This document shows, in pieces, positions 53,389 to 62,904 of a stretch of 64,000 nucleotides of DNA (its first letter is position 1; every line of letters begins with the position of its first letter). The DNA lies in assembly GCA_905182815.1 (NCBI GenBank), contig CAJJCX010000002.1, positions 19,567 to 83,566 of the forward strand, in the 5' to 3' direction. Position numbers and translations under genes: made by a program. This DNA comes from an uncultured Candidatus Thioglobus sp. (GTDB lineage: Bacteria > Pseudomonadota > Gammaproteobacteria > PS1 > Pseudothioglobaceae). The notes beneath the pieces were generated by a model. The model saw nothing but the letters and a program-made list of their open reading frames with translations, made no database searches and was not told the origin of the DNA.

Positions 53389-54368
53389 ATGATTGATAAT
53401 TTTCCAAGAATTAAGCTTGGCCATTTTCCTACCCCTATAGAGTCTTTACAAAATATTACTAAAGATCTTGGCGGTCCTGAAATATTTATTAAAAGAGATG
53501 ACTGCACGGGGCTAGCAACTGGAGGAAATAAAACAAGAAAGCTTGAATTTATAATGCCTGATGCTATAAAAAACAAGGCAGATCTTGTTGTCACTGTTGG
53601 TGCGATTCAGTCTAATCATGCAAGACAGACAGCTGCTGCATGCGCAATACTTGGAATTAAGTGTCTTATTGTATTAGAGCAGAGACTTGCTAACGCTCCT
53701 GAGTCTTATATGAATTCAGGAAACATTTTCTTAAATAAAATTTTTGGTGCTGAGATGATTTTGTGCCCTACTAATAAAAATGTTGAAGAGTTTGCTGAAG
53801 AAATAATGGATGATCGAAAAAGGCAAGGCGTAATCCCTTACTTTATTCCAGTTGGTGGAAGCAATCACTTAGGAGAGCTTGGGTATATTGAATGTATGCG
53901 AGAGATTATTGAGCAAGATAGTGAAAAGCTATTTACTCATATTGTTTTAGCTACTGGGAGTGGGGGAACTCACGCTGGCTTATTGCTGGGAAGACTCATT
54001 ATCAAAGTGATATTGAAATTATTGGAATAAGTATTAAGGATAAAAAACTAGATCAAGAGGAAAAGGTTTTTAGATTAGCTAAAAACTCTTGTGACTTCAT
54101 CAAGTGTCAATCTCTAGATCGCAAAAGACGTTATAGTTGAAGATGGTTATGTTGGCGAGGGTTATGCCATCCCTACTGAAGGAATGAAAGATGCTTTAAA
54201 TCTAATGGCAAGAAAAGAGGCTATATTGCTTGACCCTGTATACTCTGGAAAAGCATTCGATGGCCTTATTGATTTAGTTAAAAAAGGTACTTTAAAGATT
54301 CAGATAAAATTTTATTTATTCACACTGGTGGATCAGCAGCCATTCCAGCCTATGAATGGGCATTTTAG
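53389..54368 (+). CDS. PLP-dependent D-cysteine desulfhydrase / L-cysteate sulfo-lyase-like enzyme (three frameshifts)
   Basis: Fold-type II PLP enzyme of the DcyD/CuyA/ACC-deaminase family. N-terminus FPRIKLGHFPTPIESL, LGGPEIFIKRDDCTGLATGG, PLP-Lys in GGNKTRKLEF, and GAIQSNHARQTAAACA are shared with both DcyD and CuyA. Shifts near 53,990, 54,118 and 54,296 break the rest, readable as IEIIGISIKDKK, IVEDGYVGEGYAIPTEGMK and ILFIHTGGSAAIPAYEWAF. It may degrade D-cysteine, or cysteate to pyruvate, sulfite and ammonia. It converges on proW with a 12-base gap. Confidence 0.82.
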
Positions 54369-54380
54369 TATAAATAATAC

Positions 54381-55897
54381 TTAGTCCCTTTTCTTTCCTT
54401 GTATAACTCTATCAAGTATTAGAGCACAAAATAAGATTGCAATTCCAGCCAATATTCCTTGGCCAACATTAGCATATTGTAGGGCCTCTAAAACATCTTG
54501 TCCTAAGCCTTTTGCGCCAATTAAGTGAGGCAACTACAACCATTGCTAAGCTCAACATTACAGTCTGATTTACACCAGCAAGAATAGTTGGCATTGCAAG
54601 AGGTAAGTCAACCTTAGTCAATAGATACCATTTAGAAGCCACCATAAGCTATTGCCGCCTCCCTTATAGTTTCAGGTACACCTTTTAATCCTAATACAGT
54701 AAGCCTTACCACAGGAGTTCCTCCAAAAATCATGGTAATAATAACTGCTGAAACTTTTCCAGTTCCAAAAAATGCGATAACTGGAATCATAAATACAAAT
54801 GCAGGCATTGTTTGCATGAAATCCATAATTGGCCTAATAAAGGCATAAAACCTAGGTCTAGTGGCGCAATATATACCTAGTGGAATTCCAATAGATATAC
54901 TCAGAATCGCAGCAGTTCCTAACAATGCTAACGTTGTCATGGCCTTTATCCAAAAACCTAGAAAACCCATGTATGCTAAGAATGCTAGAGAATATACAGC
55001 TGCTCTTGGTCCAGCAGAGAGGCCAGTCATTAATACTATTGCACTAATAACTACAATCCAAGGAGTTGTTACAAAAAGCATCTCTAGGGCAGTCAAGGAC
55101 TGACCTTATTCCAAAAGTAATCGCAGTAAAAAGAACATCACCTTTAATTACAGCATAATCAAAAGCCCTTTCTACCCCATCTATTGAAGCAAGCCTTATG
55201 TCAGGATGCGTTGGAAAATCTGCAAACAAAGCAACAAGATTTGGAAAACTATAGTGTATTGTTGAAAAAATAATGATTACCAAGACAAATGAAATACTTA
55301 AAAGAAAGTTTTTAAATTCCATTCCTGGGCTTATTTGTTTATTAGAAAGCCACTCTGAAAACTTTTTTTCTAAAATAGAGTTGGCCAATACACCTTGTAA
55401 TACCCTTATTAAAATAAACAGAAAAATACCACTGATAGCAATTGCAACTCCAGACGCTTCAATGCTTTGAGCTTCCTGTAAATACCCTCCAATTGAGTCT
55501 TCAAGTGACTTAATTGTTCTTCTGAACATTTCAACTTTATCTGAATTGCTTTCAATAGCAGCTTGGAGTTGTTTTTCTCGAAAATCAATTGTTGATTGAA
55601 CTTTTGCAATTTTGCTATAGGCTTCGGCGCTAATATTGCCAAAAAACCCTCTGACAATTTGAACAATTGCAAATGTTTCAATCAGTAAAAATGCTAAAGA
55701 CCAGTTCCATATGTTTCTTACCCCAAACCATGCTGAGCCAAATAAAAATGCAAATAAATTAAAGGATACAACAAATTTTGAGCTATTATTAATACGGCCA
55801 AACTCATGAATATAGTATTCAGAATTAGTTTTTACGAAAACTGGAATTTGATCAGTGTTTGCGTAATCATCATTAGGTATTAGTTATCTTTACTCAT
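54381..55897 (-). CDS. proW: Glycine betaine/proline ABC transporter permease (about four frameshifts)
   Basis: Inner-membrane permease of the ProU/OpuA type. The likely start (55,897) overlaps the proV stop. An N-terminal part of about 150 residues has helices ([19 protein letters not shown]) and a coiled-coil stretch; the core has [37 protein letters not shown] and [23 protein letters not shown]. The C-terminus reads [18 protein letters not shown]. Shifts lie near 55,882, 55,095, 54,640 and 54,525. Joined length is about 505 residues, longer than E. coli ProW (354) because of the N-terminal part. Confidence 0.85.
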
Positions 55898-56954
55898 CCT
55901 GGCCCTCAACAATAGATACCAGTAAGTCTTTTTGAGATACCACACCAACATCCTGGCCATTTTTGTTACTGATAACGATTGGCTTATCACTAGCAACAGA
56001 GCTCTCAATTAGACTGCTTAAATCGTCATTCTCTGTCATTCTTATGGCATCTTTTGGTATTGCACCATAATTTTTACTAAACTCATCAATTGGCTTCATT
56101 ATTGATTTTGCTTTAACAACTTCAAGTCTTGAAATTCCTTTTACAAAGTCTGCAACATAGTCATCCTCTGGGTTCATAACTATCTCTTCTGGGGTGCCAA
56201 TTTGAATAACTTTACCATCTCTCATGATAGCAATACGGTGACCAACTTTAACAGCTTCATCTAAATCATGAGTAATAAAGACCGTTGTTTTTTTTAATTT
56301 CTTAGATAATTTTATAAATTCTTTTTGAAGTTGCCTTCTAATCAAAGGGTCTAATGCGCTGAAAGGCTCATCCATCAATAGTATTTCAGGATCAGCAGCT
56401 AAAGCCCTTGCAAGTCCTACTCTTTGCTGCATTCCACCAGACAGTTCATGAGCATATTTATTACCCCAGCCTGTTAACTCGACTGTATTAGGATTTCATT
56501 TGCTTTTCCATACCTCTTATTTTTATTAACCCCTCTTATTTCTAGTGGCATAGCAATATTGTCAATCACAGAGCGATGCGGCATCAGTGCAAAGTTTTGA
56601 AAGACCATGCCTATTTTTTTATTTCTAAAATCTTGTAATTCTTGTTCTTTCTAGGGCCATGACGTCTTGACCATCTATTAGTATTTTGCCTATTGTTGGC
56701 TCTAGAAGCCTATTAATATGTCTTACAAGGGTAGACTTTCCACTTCCAGATAGGCCCATTACGCAAAATATTTCACCAGGCTTAATGTCAAATGAAACAT
56801 CTGAAACACCAATTACTGAATTGTAATTTTCTAATGCGTCTTGCTTTGAAATATGATCTTCAGTAATTGCTTTTAATGCCTCTGGAGAGGTATTTCCAAA
56901 TATCTTAGAGATATTTTGAATTTGAATAAAGCTTCCAGAGTTTTCTTGCGACAT
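55890..56954 (-). CDS. proV: Glycine betaine/proline ABC transporter ATPase (two frameshifts)
   Basis: ATPase of the osmoprotectant importer. Walker A is [19 protein letters not shown]; after a shift near 56,655 comes [20 protein letters not shown]; after another near 56,487 the signature [18 protein letters not shown], Walker [17 protein letters not shown] and a C-terminal CBS-type tail ([20 protein letters not shown]). Joined length is about 355 residues. It lies after proX and a terminator, and overlaps proW. Confidence 0.9.
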
Positions 56955-56971
56955 AGTATTTACATTAATTG

Positions 56972-57004
56972 AAAAAAAACCGGCGCATATAAAACGCCGG
57001 TTTT
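56972..57004 (-). terminator. Rho-independent terminator between proX and proV
   Basis: On the minus strand AAAACCGGCG pairs with CGCCGGTTTT across a 9-base loop and is followed by a T-run. It sits 18 bases after proX. As in the aap operon, it separates the binding protein from the ATPase and permease. Confidence 0.88.
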
Positions 57005-57021
57005 ATAACGAACTTGTTAGA

Positions 57022-57984
57022 TTATAAACCTAACCATCCATCAACAGTACCTTCGTTCTGAGACATCCAATCTCTTGCAACTTCTGCCGCATCTCTCTTA
57101 TTGACAGAAATTTCATAGGCAAGCCATGATACATCATCAGACGTTAACTGGAAGTTATTGAAAAATTCAACAATTGCTGGAGACTTGCCTTCAAGTGAAG
57201 TGCCCCAACCAATTTGAATATTTTTCATTGCATCTTTAGAGGCTACATATGACTTTTTATACCAATCAGCATCACTCTTTGGTTGAATCATTTTGTATGC
57301 AGCTGGATCATGAGTAGGCTCAGTCAACATTACAACTGGAGCCATTCCCCATATAGCGTGTGGCTTATAGCAATAAAATGCATAGCCCTCACCTTTTTTG
57401 ATCGAGTCTAAAACTCTTGCATTTTTTACTGCTTCAGCAGCTCTAATAGGCTCAATACCAAGATCTAGTAGTCCATAATCTCTTACTTTAACCTCATTTA
57501 CGTTTGCAGAGGCCCAGCCATCAGCGCCAATCCAAAATTCACCTTTACCATTACCATCACTATCCATTGCAGCAATAACCTCAGGCCTTCCAAGATCGAA
57601 GATAGACGTTATGCTCATCTCTTCAGCAAACGCTTGAGATACGCAGTAACCTTGATTTCCTTCATAACTCAAAGAGCTTAACTTAAGAGTTCCTTTTGGA
57701 ACTAGTTCATTAGTGTAAGCCTGTTGGTTTGGTAGCCAGACATCAGGGTGAACTTCAATCTCACCTTTACTTCTGTCAATTGCTCCATAGATAGCAGTAT
57801 TGTTTCCAGGAACTAGCTCAACTTCACCACCCATTTTGTCTGTGATTACCGCAGACAGTAAGTTTGCAATTGCAGTAGCTCCAGTCCAACCTGGATCGCC
57901 AATGTTTACTTTTTCCGCATAAGTTGCCATAGACGCAGAAAGCGCAACAACGGCAGCAATAGCTGTTTTATTTACTAACTTCAT
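57022..57984 (-). CDS. proX: Glycine betaine/proline-binding periplasmic protein
   Basis: Substrate-binding protein, 320 residues. The signal peptide (MKLVNKTAIAAVVALSASMA, cleavage near TYA-EK) precedes VNIGDPGWTGATAIANLLSA, typical of OpuAC/ProX. A good AAGGAG site lies before the ATG. Intact frame. First gene of proX-proV-proW; likely imports compatible solutes that act as osmolytes and, in marine bacteria, carbon/nitrogen sources. Confidence 0.93.
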   Translation of the reverse strand: MKLVNKTAIAAVVALSASMATYAEKVNIGDPGWTGATAIANLLSAVITDKMGGEVELVPGNNTAIYGAIDRSKGEIEVHPDVWLPNQQAYTNELVPKGTLKLSSLSYEGNQGYCVSQAFAEEMSITSIFDLGRPEVIAAMDSDGNGKGEFWIGADGWASANVNEVKVRDYGLLDLGIEPIRAAEAVKNARVLDSIKKGEGYAFYCYKPHAIWGMAPVVMLTEPTHDPAAYKMIQPKSDADWYKKSYVASKDAMKNIQIGWGTSLEGKSPAIVEFFNNFQLTSDDVSWLAYEISVNKRDAAEVARDWMSQNEGTVDGWLGL

Positions 57985-58050
57985 GTATTTCTCCTTTTAA
58001 TGAAATTTACTTTTTTCTCTATTACTAAAGTATTTGTATAGAAAAAATTT

Positions 58051-58080
58051 AGTATACATCAATTAATATATATGTTTCAA
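58051..58080 (-). promoter_or_regulatory. Sigma-70-type promoter for proX
   Basis: On the minus strand TTGAAA (58,075-58,080), an 18-base spacer and TATACT (58,051-58,056) lie about 67 bases upstream of the proX ATG. Good consensus match and position. Confidence 0.6.
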
Positions 58081-58164
58081 GTGTTAATTTAAGTTAAGAA
58101 TAAATTATAGTCTCATATGAACTTTAAAAATATGGCTATCCTAAAGCTAGAAAAAGCCATATCT

Positions 58165-58914
58165 TTAAACTAGAAAATCCTTGATTGATTGATTGATTAG
58201 TGAAGGTTTTTCCATATGTGAGTTATGGGCACATCCTTCAATAATTTTGATAAAAGAATTTGAAATCCCTTTATTTAGAATTTCTTGCTGGTTCCAGTCA
58301 TAGGATCGATCATTTTTAGCCCATAGAATTAGAGTGGGTGATTTAATTTGATCAAGTTGCGCCCTTCCATCCCAACAATCCCATGCATCAAGGCTTGCTA
58401 GTGCAGCTTGTGTTGTTGCTTTTGAGCCTTCGTCCAAGCATAATTTATATCCATCTCCCTTCAGATGATCCATAAACCATGTCTTTGCAATATTTTTTCG
58501 AGTTTGTTCAAGGCCAAATTCAATAATTTTAGCTCTTGATTCACCAATAGTTTCAAACCTGCTTGGTAAGACTCCTATAGACCCGGTACCAAAACATATT
58601 AACTTATTAACGCGATCTGGAAATAACGCAGCCATTTCTTGTACAATCATCCCTCCCATTGAATGACCAAGCAAATTAAAGGTATCAATTTTTAAATAAT
58701 CTAAGAGTTCAAATACTTGTATTGCATTCTCTCTAATAGTTGAAGGAGCGGTCATTTTAGAGCTCTCACCATAACCAGCAAGTGAAGGCATAATTAACTC
58801 AAAGTTATCCTTTAAATCTTCCTGAAATTTCCACATGTCTTGACCGCCCAAATAGCCGTGGACAAGTACCAGTGGATAACCCTTCCCAATTCTTTTGTAC
58901 GATAAGTGTTTCAT
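58165..58914 (-). CDS. Alpha/beta hydrolase
   Basis: Cytosolic alpha/beta-hydrolase of 249 residues. The oxyanion loop is VLVHGYLGGQDMW, the nucleophile elbow GHSMGGM (catalytic Ser), the acid probably the Asp in ILWAKNDRSYD, and the His in GCAHNSHMEKP. It resembles BioH/RsbQ/3-oxoadipate-enol-lactonase-type enzymes, but the substrate cannot be told. It lies upstream of proX on the same strand with a 180-base gap holding the proX promoter. Confidence 0.88.
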   Translation of the reverse strand: MKHLSYKRIGKGYPLVLVHGYLGGQDMWKFQEDLKDNFELIMPSLAGYGESSKMTAPSTIRENAIQVFELLDYLKIDTFNLLGHSMGGMIVQEMAALFPDRVNKLICFGTGSIGVLPSRFETIGESRAKIIEFGLEQTRKNIAKTWFMDHLKGDGYKLCLDEGSKATTQAALASLDAWDCWDGRAQLDQIKSPTLILWAKNDRSYDWNQQEILNKGISNSFIKIIEGCAHNSHMEKPSLINQSIKDFLV

Positions 58915-58948
58915 AGTAATGAATGATAAAGTATTAACTGCATTACAA

Positions 58949-59326
58949 TTAAATTAGTGATGTAATATTTCCATCACCCACAACAAAGTCATATTTATCA
59001 AAATCTGTTTTATCAGCCCATTCCATTGCCTCATGTTCATTAAGACTAATATCGCCATCTTTTATTGAGCAAAGGAAGTAATGCAGAACAATATTTATTT
59101 CGCTGTCCTTATATTTTTCTTCTGCAATCTTCTCATAAACATTAATGTTTATATTTAATTCCTCGTGATATCTCTCTAGATTAGAGCCTCTTGAAGTGTT
59201 TCATTAGCTTCAACCTTTCCGCCAGGGAATTCCCATTTAAGGCCCATATATTTATCTCTATTTCTTTGAGCAATAAAATAAAGATTTCTTTCTTTATGAT
59301 TGCAGCAACAACGTCTTCAGATTTCA
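58949..59326 (-). CDS. Nudix hydrolase, MutT-like (two frameshifts)
   Basis: Small Nudix protein. Reading from ATG 59,326: MKSEDVVAAIIKKE, then after a shift near 59,295 RNLYFIAQRNRDKYMGLKWE, and the Nudix box from FPGGKVEANETLQEAL; after a second shift near 59,185 the box ends HEELNINI, and the rest runs to a TAA at 58,949. Probably cleans oxidised nucleotides (MutT-like). Each piece alone is too short to stand out. Joined length is about 126 residues. Confidence 0.75.
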
Positions 59327-59335
59327 TAGAATTAT

Positions 59336-59527
59336 CTACCATGCTCCACCTGTAACGCAGCCATACATATCAACTTTACCCTCACTGCATAATTTAAATA
59401 ATTCTTCTTTTGTGTACTCACTTTCTAAAGATTTAAGCTCTTGATAGCCTATTAAAAAGAATAAGCATCCAGAGGCTAAAAAAAATAAAGCAATAAGTAG
59501 GAAGGTTTTTAAAAGATTCTTTTTCAT
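59336..59527 (-). CDS. Small membrane or lipoprotein, unknown
   Basis: About 63 residues from the ATG at 59,527 (MKKNLLKTFLLIALFFLASG). A hydrophobic N-terminus with LASGC could be a lipobox or an anchor. The rest is polar with two further cysteines. An upstream ATG at 59,548 would overlap the next gene; I prefer the internal start because it begins with a typical signal. Not recognised. Confidence 0.5.
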   Translation of the reverse strand: MKKNLLKTFLLIALFFLASGCLFFLIGYQELKSLESEYTKEELFKLCSEGKVDMYGCVTGGAW

Positions 59528-59538
59528 AGACAATGTTT

Positions 59539-59754
59539 TTATTTCCAACCTTGAAGCCAGCGCTCACTCTCTTTCAATTCTCTCCAATTAATAAGTTCTG
59601 TTCGATTAGAGATTACTGCCTCTATTAAGCAGTGAGTTACGATGTCATCTTCATCAAACACTAATTTAGTAATAAGAAAGTGCCTCTCTTTACTGCTCGG
59701 TGTAACTGCTGTCCATTTAGTATTAAGTAGTTTTTTTGAACTTATTTTATTCAT
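59539..59754 (-). CDS. TIGR02450 family small Trp-rich protein
   Basis: A 71-residue protein with the family pattern KKLLNTKWTAVTPSSKERHF, then EAVISNRTELINWRELKES and a C-terminal WLQGW. Function unknown. The start overlaps the stop of the preceding membrane-protein gene by one base (TAATG), so the two are translationally coupled. Confidence 0.82.
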   Translation of the reverse strand: MNKISSKKLLNTKWTAVTPSSKERHFLITKLVFDEDDIVTHCLIEAVISNRTELINWRELKESERWLQGWK

Positions 59755-60074
59755 TAACTAGAAAATTTTGTAGTGAAAAGTACAACCGCCATGAACATAC
59801 TCATTAAAGGAAGGAGAAGTAGCATTTGAGTTGCAAATTGTAAAATAGTTGTTCTAACCGCTTGAGTTTTAAAGGATCTGTAGCTTAGGAATAAAGTAAA
59901 AAAATAAAAGATAGATGGGATTAGGGAGGAAGATCTAAGTTCTTCATAACTAGCATTAGTTTCAAGCCTATTGAGTAGTATTCCTGCAAGGATATATGTG
60001 CCTACTACTCCGACCCAAAAAAGCTTTGTTGCTATAAATTTTGTTGTGGGCTTTTCTATATTTTCTACTTTCAT
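59754..60074 (-). CDS. Small membrane protein, unknown
   Basis: A 106-residue protein with three hydrophobic segments (about residues 17-35, 50-65 and 80-102) that I do not recognise. It is followed by the TIGR02450 gene with a one-base overlap and may be the first gene of a small operon running to the Nudix gene. Confidence 0.6.
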   Translation of the reverse strand: MKVENIEKPTTKFIATKLFWVGVVGTYILAGILLNRLETNASYEELRSSSLIPSIFYFFTLFLSYRSFKTQAVRTTILQFATQMLLLLPLMSMFMAVVLFTTKFSS

Positions 60075-60239
60075 AAATAATCTTCTAAATCCAGATAGTT
60101 GGTTTAATAGTGAACGCGGCTCATCCGAACAATTAGAGCTTTTGTATTATATATTCAGAGTCAAGAGGTTTTGGTTGATAATTTAAACTGTTGACCGAGG
60201 GCTAATTAACTCATAGTCAATATTAATAGCCCCCAATAT

Positions 60240-60338
60240 TTAATTTACAAAGCTACTTATGATACTAACCATTGCATACATAAAGCTAAGCATAAATGCC
60301 ATACAACCAGTTGTCCATAAAACGAGTTTAGTTTCCAT
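60240..60338 (-). CDS. Putative 32-residue single-span membrane peptide
   Basis: A short ORF from ATG 60,338: METKLVLWTTGCMAFMLSFM, then a hydrophobic continuation to a TAA. A good TGGAGA ribosome-binding site lies 6 bases upstream. The whole peptide could be one membrane helix. It stands alone in a gap between small hypothetical genes. Real small proteins of this kind exist, but chance cannot be excluded. Confidence 0.4.
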   Translation of the reverse strand: METKLVLWTTGCMAFMLSFMYAMVSIISSFVN

Positions 60339-60485
60339 AGATTATCTCCATTAATTTATAAGTAATTTTCAAACGGACGCCATTCTAATAACAAGCAATA
60401 AAGATTAGATGAAGATTAGAAGTTGTTTAGATAAAGAGTTTGAAATGCAGGATTTAAGATGGAATAAAAGTTATAAAAGCTTTTA

Positions 60486-60515
60486 GAGTTGGTGTACTAA
60501 AGGTGATTCGAACAC
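60486..60515 (-). repeat. Imperfect copy of the tRNA-Arg 3' end (att-like)
   Basis: The 30 bases match 62,901-62,930 at 26 positions and in the same orientation: they include the T-arm, the CCA end and four bases beyond the tRNA. The rest of a tRNA is not present upstream. The copy lies about 2.4 kb from the tRNA on its 3' side, where the distal att site of an element integrated into the tRNA would be. Confidence 0.55.
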
Positions 60516-60564
60516 TCAAACTCCCCTCGATATAGCTATCTTGTAGCACTAGTTTTCATAATTT

Positions 60565-61813
60565 TCACATATTTTTAATTTTAAAAAATATATGATTTTT
60601 ATTAATAATTAAAAAGAATATATAAGAAGTTAAACTTAATAATAAGAAAACTGAAAATGCTGTTTTAAATCCTATTATTTCAGTATAGCCAAAACTTTTA
60701 ACTAAATCGATTACAAGGCCAATAAACCACTGCATTATAAAAGCTCCTAAGAAAATTAATAAATTAAATGATGTAAGTGCTTTGCCTGCCAAGTGACTTT
60801 GAAAAGATAAACCTACAGCTGGCTGTACTACAGATAAGAAAGATTGAACTGAGGATGAATAATGTAATATAGAATGCACCTGCTTTTGATCCTAAAATTA
60901 TAATAGTTAACATAACCAAAAAACTAATTGGCAAACCAACTGTTAATATTTTTAATGCACTAAAACCAAGATTTGTAATCTCTAGGTAAAAAATAACCCC
61001 ATAAAAAAAATGAAATAAGCATTGTAATATTTATCCAAAATAATCCTGTAGCACTTTCAAGTGGAGAATAGCCTGCAACTCTAATCATCCAGGGTCCTGC
61101 CCATAAAGTTTGGATCGCCATTAACCCTCCATAATTAAATAAACCCATTGGAATTACACTGATAAAGAATTTATTTTTCCATACATCTGCAAATGAACCA
61201 GGCCTAGTGGGTTTTCCAAAGACTCATCCTTTTGATGATTCCACTTTGGAATAAAAGCTAACATTAAAATTATACTAATAATATCAATGCCGCAATTCCA
61301 CCAAAAATCCATCTCCAGCCTAAAGTAGGTAACAAAAGTTGAACAGGTAATGTTGACGATAGAAATCCTAACGAAGCTATCATTAACATCCAAGAATTTG
61401 CTCTTTGTTGTTGGTTTTCTGCAAACCAAATTCTATAACCTGTTAATGGCGCCATTAGACAAGCGCTCAGCTCCAACTCCAATTAATATCCTGGAAACTA
61501 GCAAACCTGAAAAGCTTTGAGCAAGTGCAAAAGATACTGTTCCAATAAATGCAATTAATAGAAATGACGATACAATTTTTTTTGGTCCAAACTTATCTAA
61601 CAAATATCCAAGGGGAATTTGCATAGATGCAAAACCTAAAAAATAACCTCCAGCAAGCAGCCCTAAATCTGCCGCCATTAAATCAAATTCAAGAGTTAAA
61701 ACTGGAGAAAGTGTAGCTGTGATTGCTCTTAACATGCACGATAAAAAATAGCCAAAAGCAAAAGCAAAAAAAACAGTAATAGCCTGTTTTCTTGGAAGAA
61801 TATAATTATCCAT
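60565..61813 (-). CDS. MFS transporter (several frameshifts)
   Basis: Major facilitator protein, about 416 residues if joined. The N-terminal piece has FFAFAFGYFLSCMLRAITAT and the signature-like IPLGYLLDKFGPKKIV. Later pieces are in different frames: TGYRIWFAENQQQRANSWML, GWRWIFGGIAA, then NYGGLMAIQTLWAGPWMIRV and a final part with SLTSYIFFLIIN. At least four shifts. Substrate unknown. It is the last gene before the distal tRNA repeat, inside the putative element. Confidence 0.78.
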
Positions 61814-62021
61814 TAAGATAATTAAAATCCATAAATAAAAATATGGGTATTTTTTTTCATAATAACAATTGTAATTTATTCTGAATCTACATTCATATTA
61901 AATATAAGAGAGATCAAAAGCAATATTAGTTGGTTTAGGTCTATAATAAAACCAGTTTTTTTAAAGAAATACTAATTATCTATTTACTTAATCTATAAAT
62001 ACATATTACAAGAGATATGAA

Positions 62022-62204
62022 ATGGACATTTTTTTGACCGAAATTCAGATATATGAGATAACTGGTTTTTCTAAAACTGAATTATTTGAAAAGATAGAAG
62101 CTGGAGATTTCCCTAAGCCTGTTGACATTGATAGGGTTAATAAATGGCTTGAAAGTGAAATTCATCAGTGGCTTAACTCTAAAAACCTTCATATTAGTAG
62201 ATAA
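62022..62204 (+). CDS. AlpA-family regulator/excisionase-like protein
   Basis: A 60-residue MerR/AlpA-type helix-turn-helix: FLTEIQIYEITGFSKTELF, EAGDFPKPVDIDRVNKWLES, then EIHQWLNS. This is the pattern of AlpA (CP4-57 regulatory) proteins that control integrase expression or act as excisionases. The ribosome-binding site is AAGAGA. It supports mobile origin of this stretch. No integrase gene is in the window. Confidence 0.75.
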   Translation: MDIFLTEIQIYEITGFSKTELFEKIEAGDFPKPVDIDRVNKWLESEIHQWLNSKNLHISR

Positions 62205-62218
62205 TACTTAGGCAAACG

Positions 62219-62731
62219 CTATTTAGCTTTAATCTTCTTGTATCCATACGATATTGATGTATGAATCCAATTGACATTCCATAGAAGAAGCATTAGGCTT
62301 TGAAGGATATCTCTATTGAGCTCATTAAACAGCTTAATGTTGATTGGCTTTCCCTCACTATCTAAGATATTCTTCGCGTGAAAGATGATTGCTGGAGCAA
62401 TATATGGCTCTCTTTTAGAGATGTCTTTTATCTTTGCCAGTAATTGTCCATCAGCTGAAAACGTATTTATATAATGCGTTAAGAAATATTCTGAGACCGT
62501 TACATCCTGCTTTAATATGTCAGTAAAGATTTCAGAGAAGTAACTTAGTCCCGAGTCATCAGGCTCTATAAAGTAATCTGCCTTCGATTTGACATAAACT
62601 GTCCAAGCATCATCCAGTGAAATATCGTGCTTCGCAGCAAAGTTATGAACGGAATTGATAATATTTTCTGGTCCTGGTGGACCTACAATAATACTTAAAT
62701 GGTCTGAATCAGATTGGTTTTGGTATGACAT
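62219..62731 (-). CDS. Hypothetical protein next to the AlpA-like gene
   Basis: A 170-residue soluble protein that I do not recognise. It has no signal or clear membrane helix apart from a weakly hydrophobic stretch (about residues 143-160). A strong AGGAGG site precedes the ATG. It is convergent with the AlpA-like gene (14 bases) and lies between it and the tRNA, in a position where accessory cargo is common. Confidence 0.65.
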   Translation of the reverse strand: MSYQNQSDSDHLSIIVGPPGPENIINSVHNFAAKHDISLDDAWTVYVKSKADYFIEPDDSGLSYFSEIFTDILKQDVTVSEYFLTHYINTFSADGQLLAKIKDISKREPYIAPAIIFHAKNILDSEGKPINIKLFNELNRDILQSLMLLLWNVNWIHTSISYGYKKIKAK

Positions 62732-62904
62732 ACCTCCTCCTTTTTAGTGTTTTAAGGAAACCTAAGGCACACAATATGGAACAAATACCTAGTTCATAGG
62801 GCTAATCTTATGAGTAATATTATGTAGTATTTTTTAGAATTATAGTAGCAATATTAATATCAATTCTTAAGGCTTCATCAGTCCTTTTGTGCCTAGGATA
62901 GAGT

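Noticed and set aside
60210..60236. Hairpin GGGCTA...TAGCCC as a terminator after the small ORF
   Set aside because: The stem is imperfect with a long loop, and no T-run follows on either strand.
60486..60560. A second full tRNA gene at 60.5 kb
   Set aside because: Only the T-arm and 3' end are recognisable; no matching 5' acceptor or anticodon arm could be folded.
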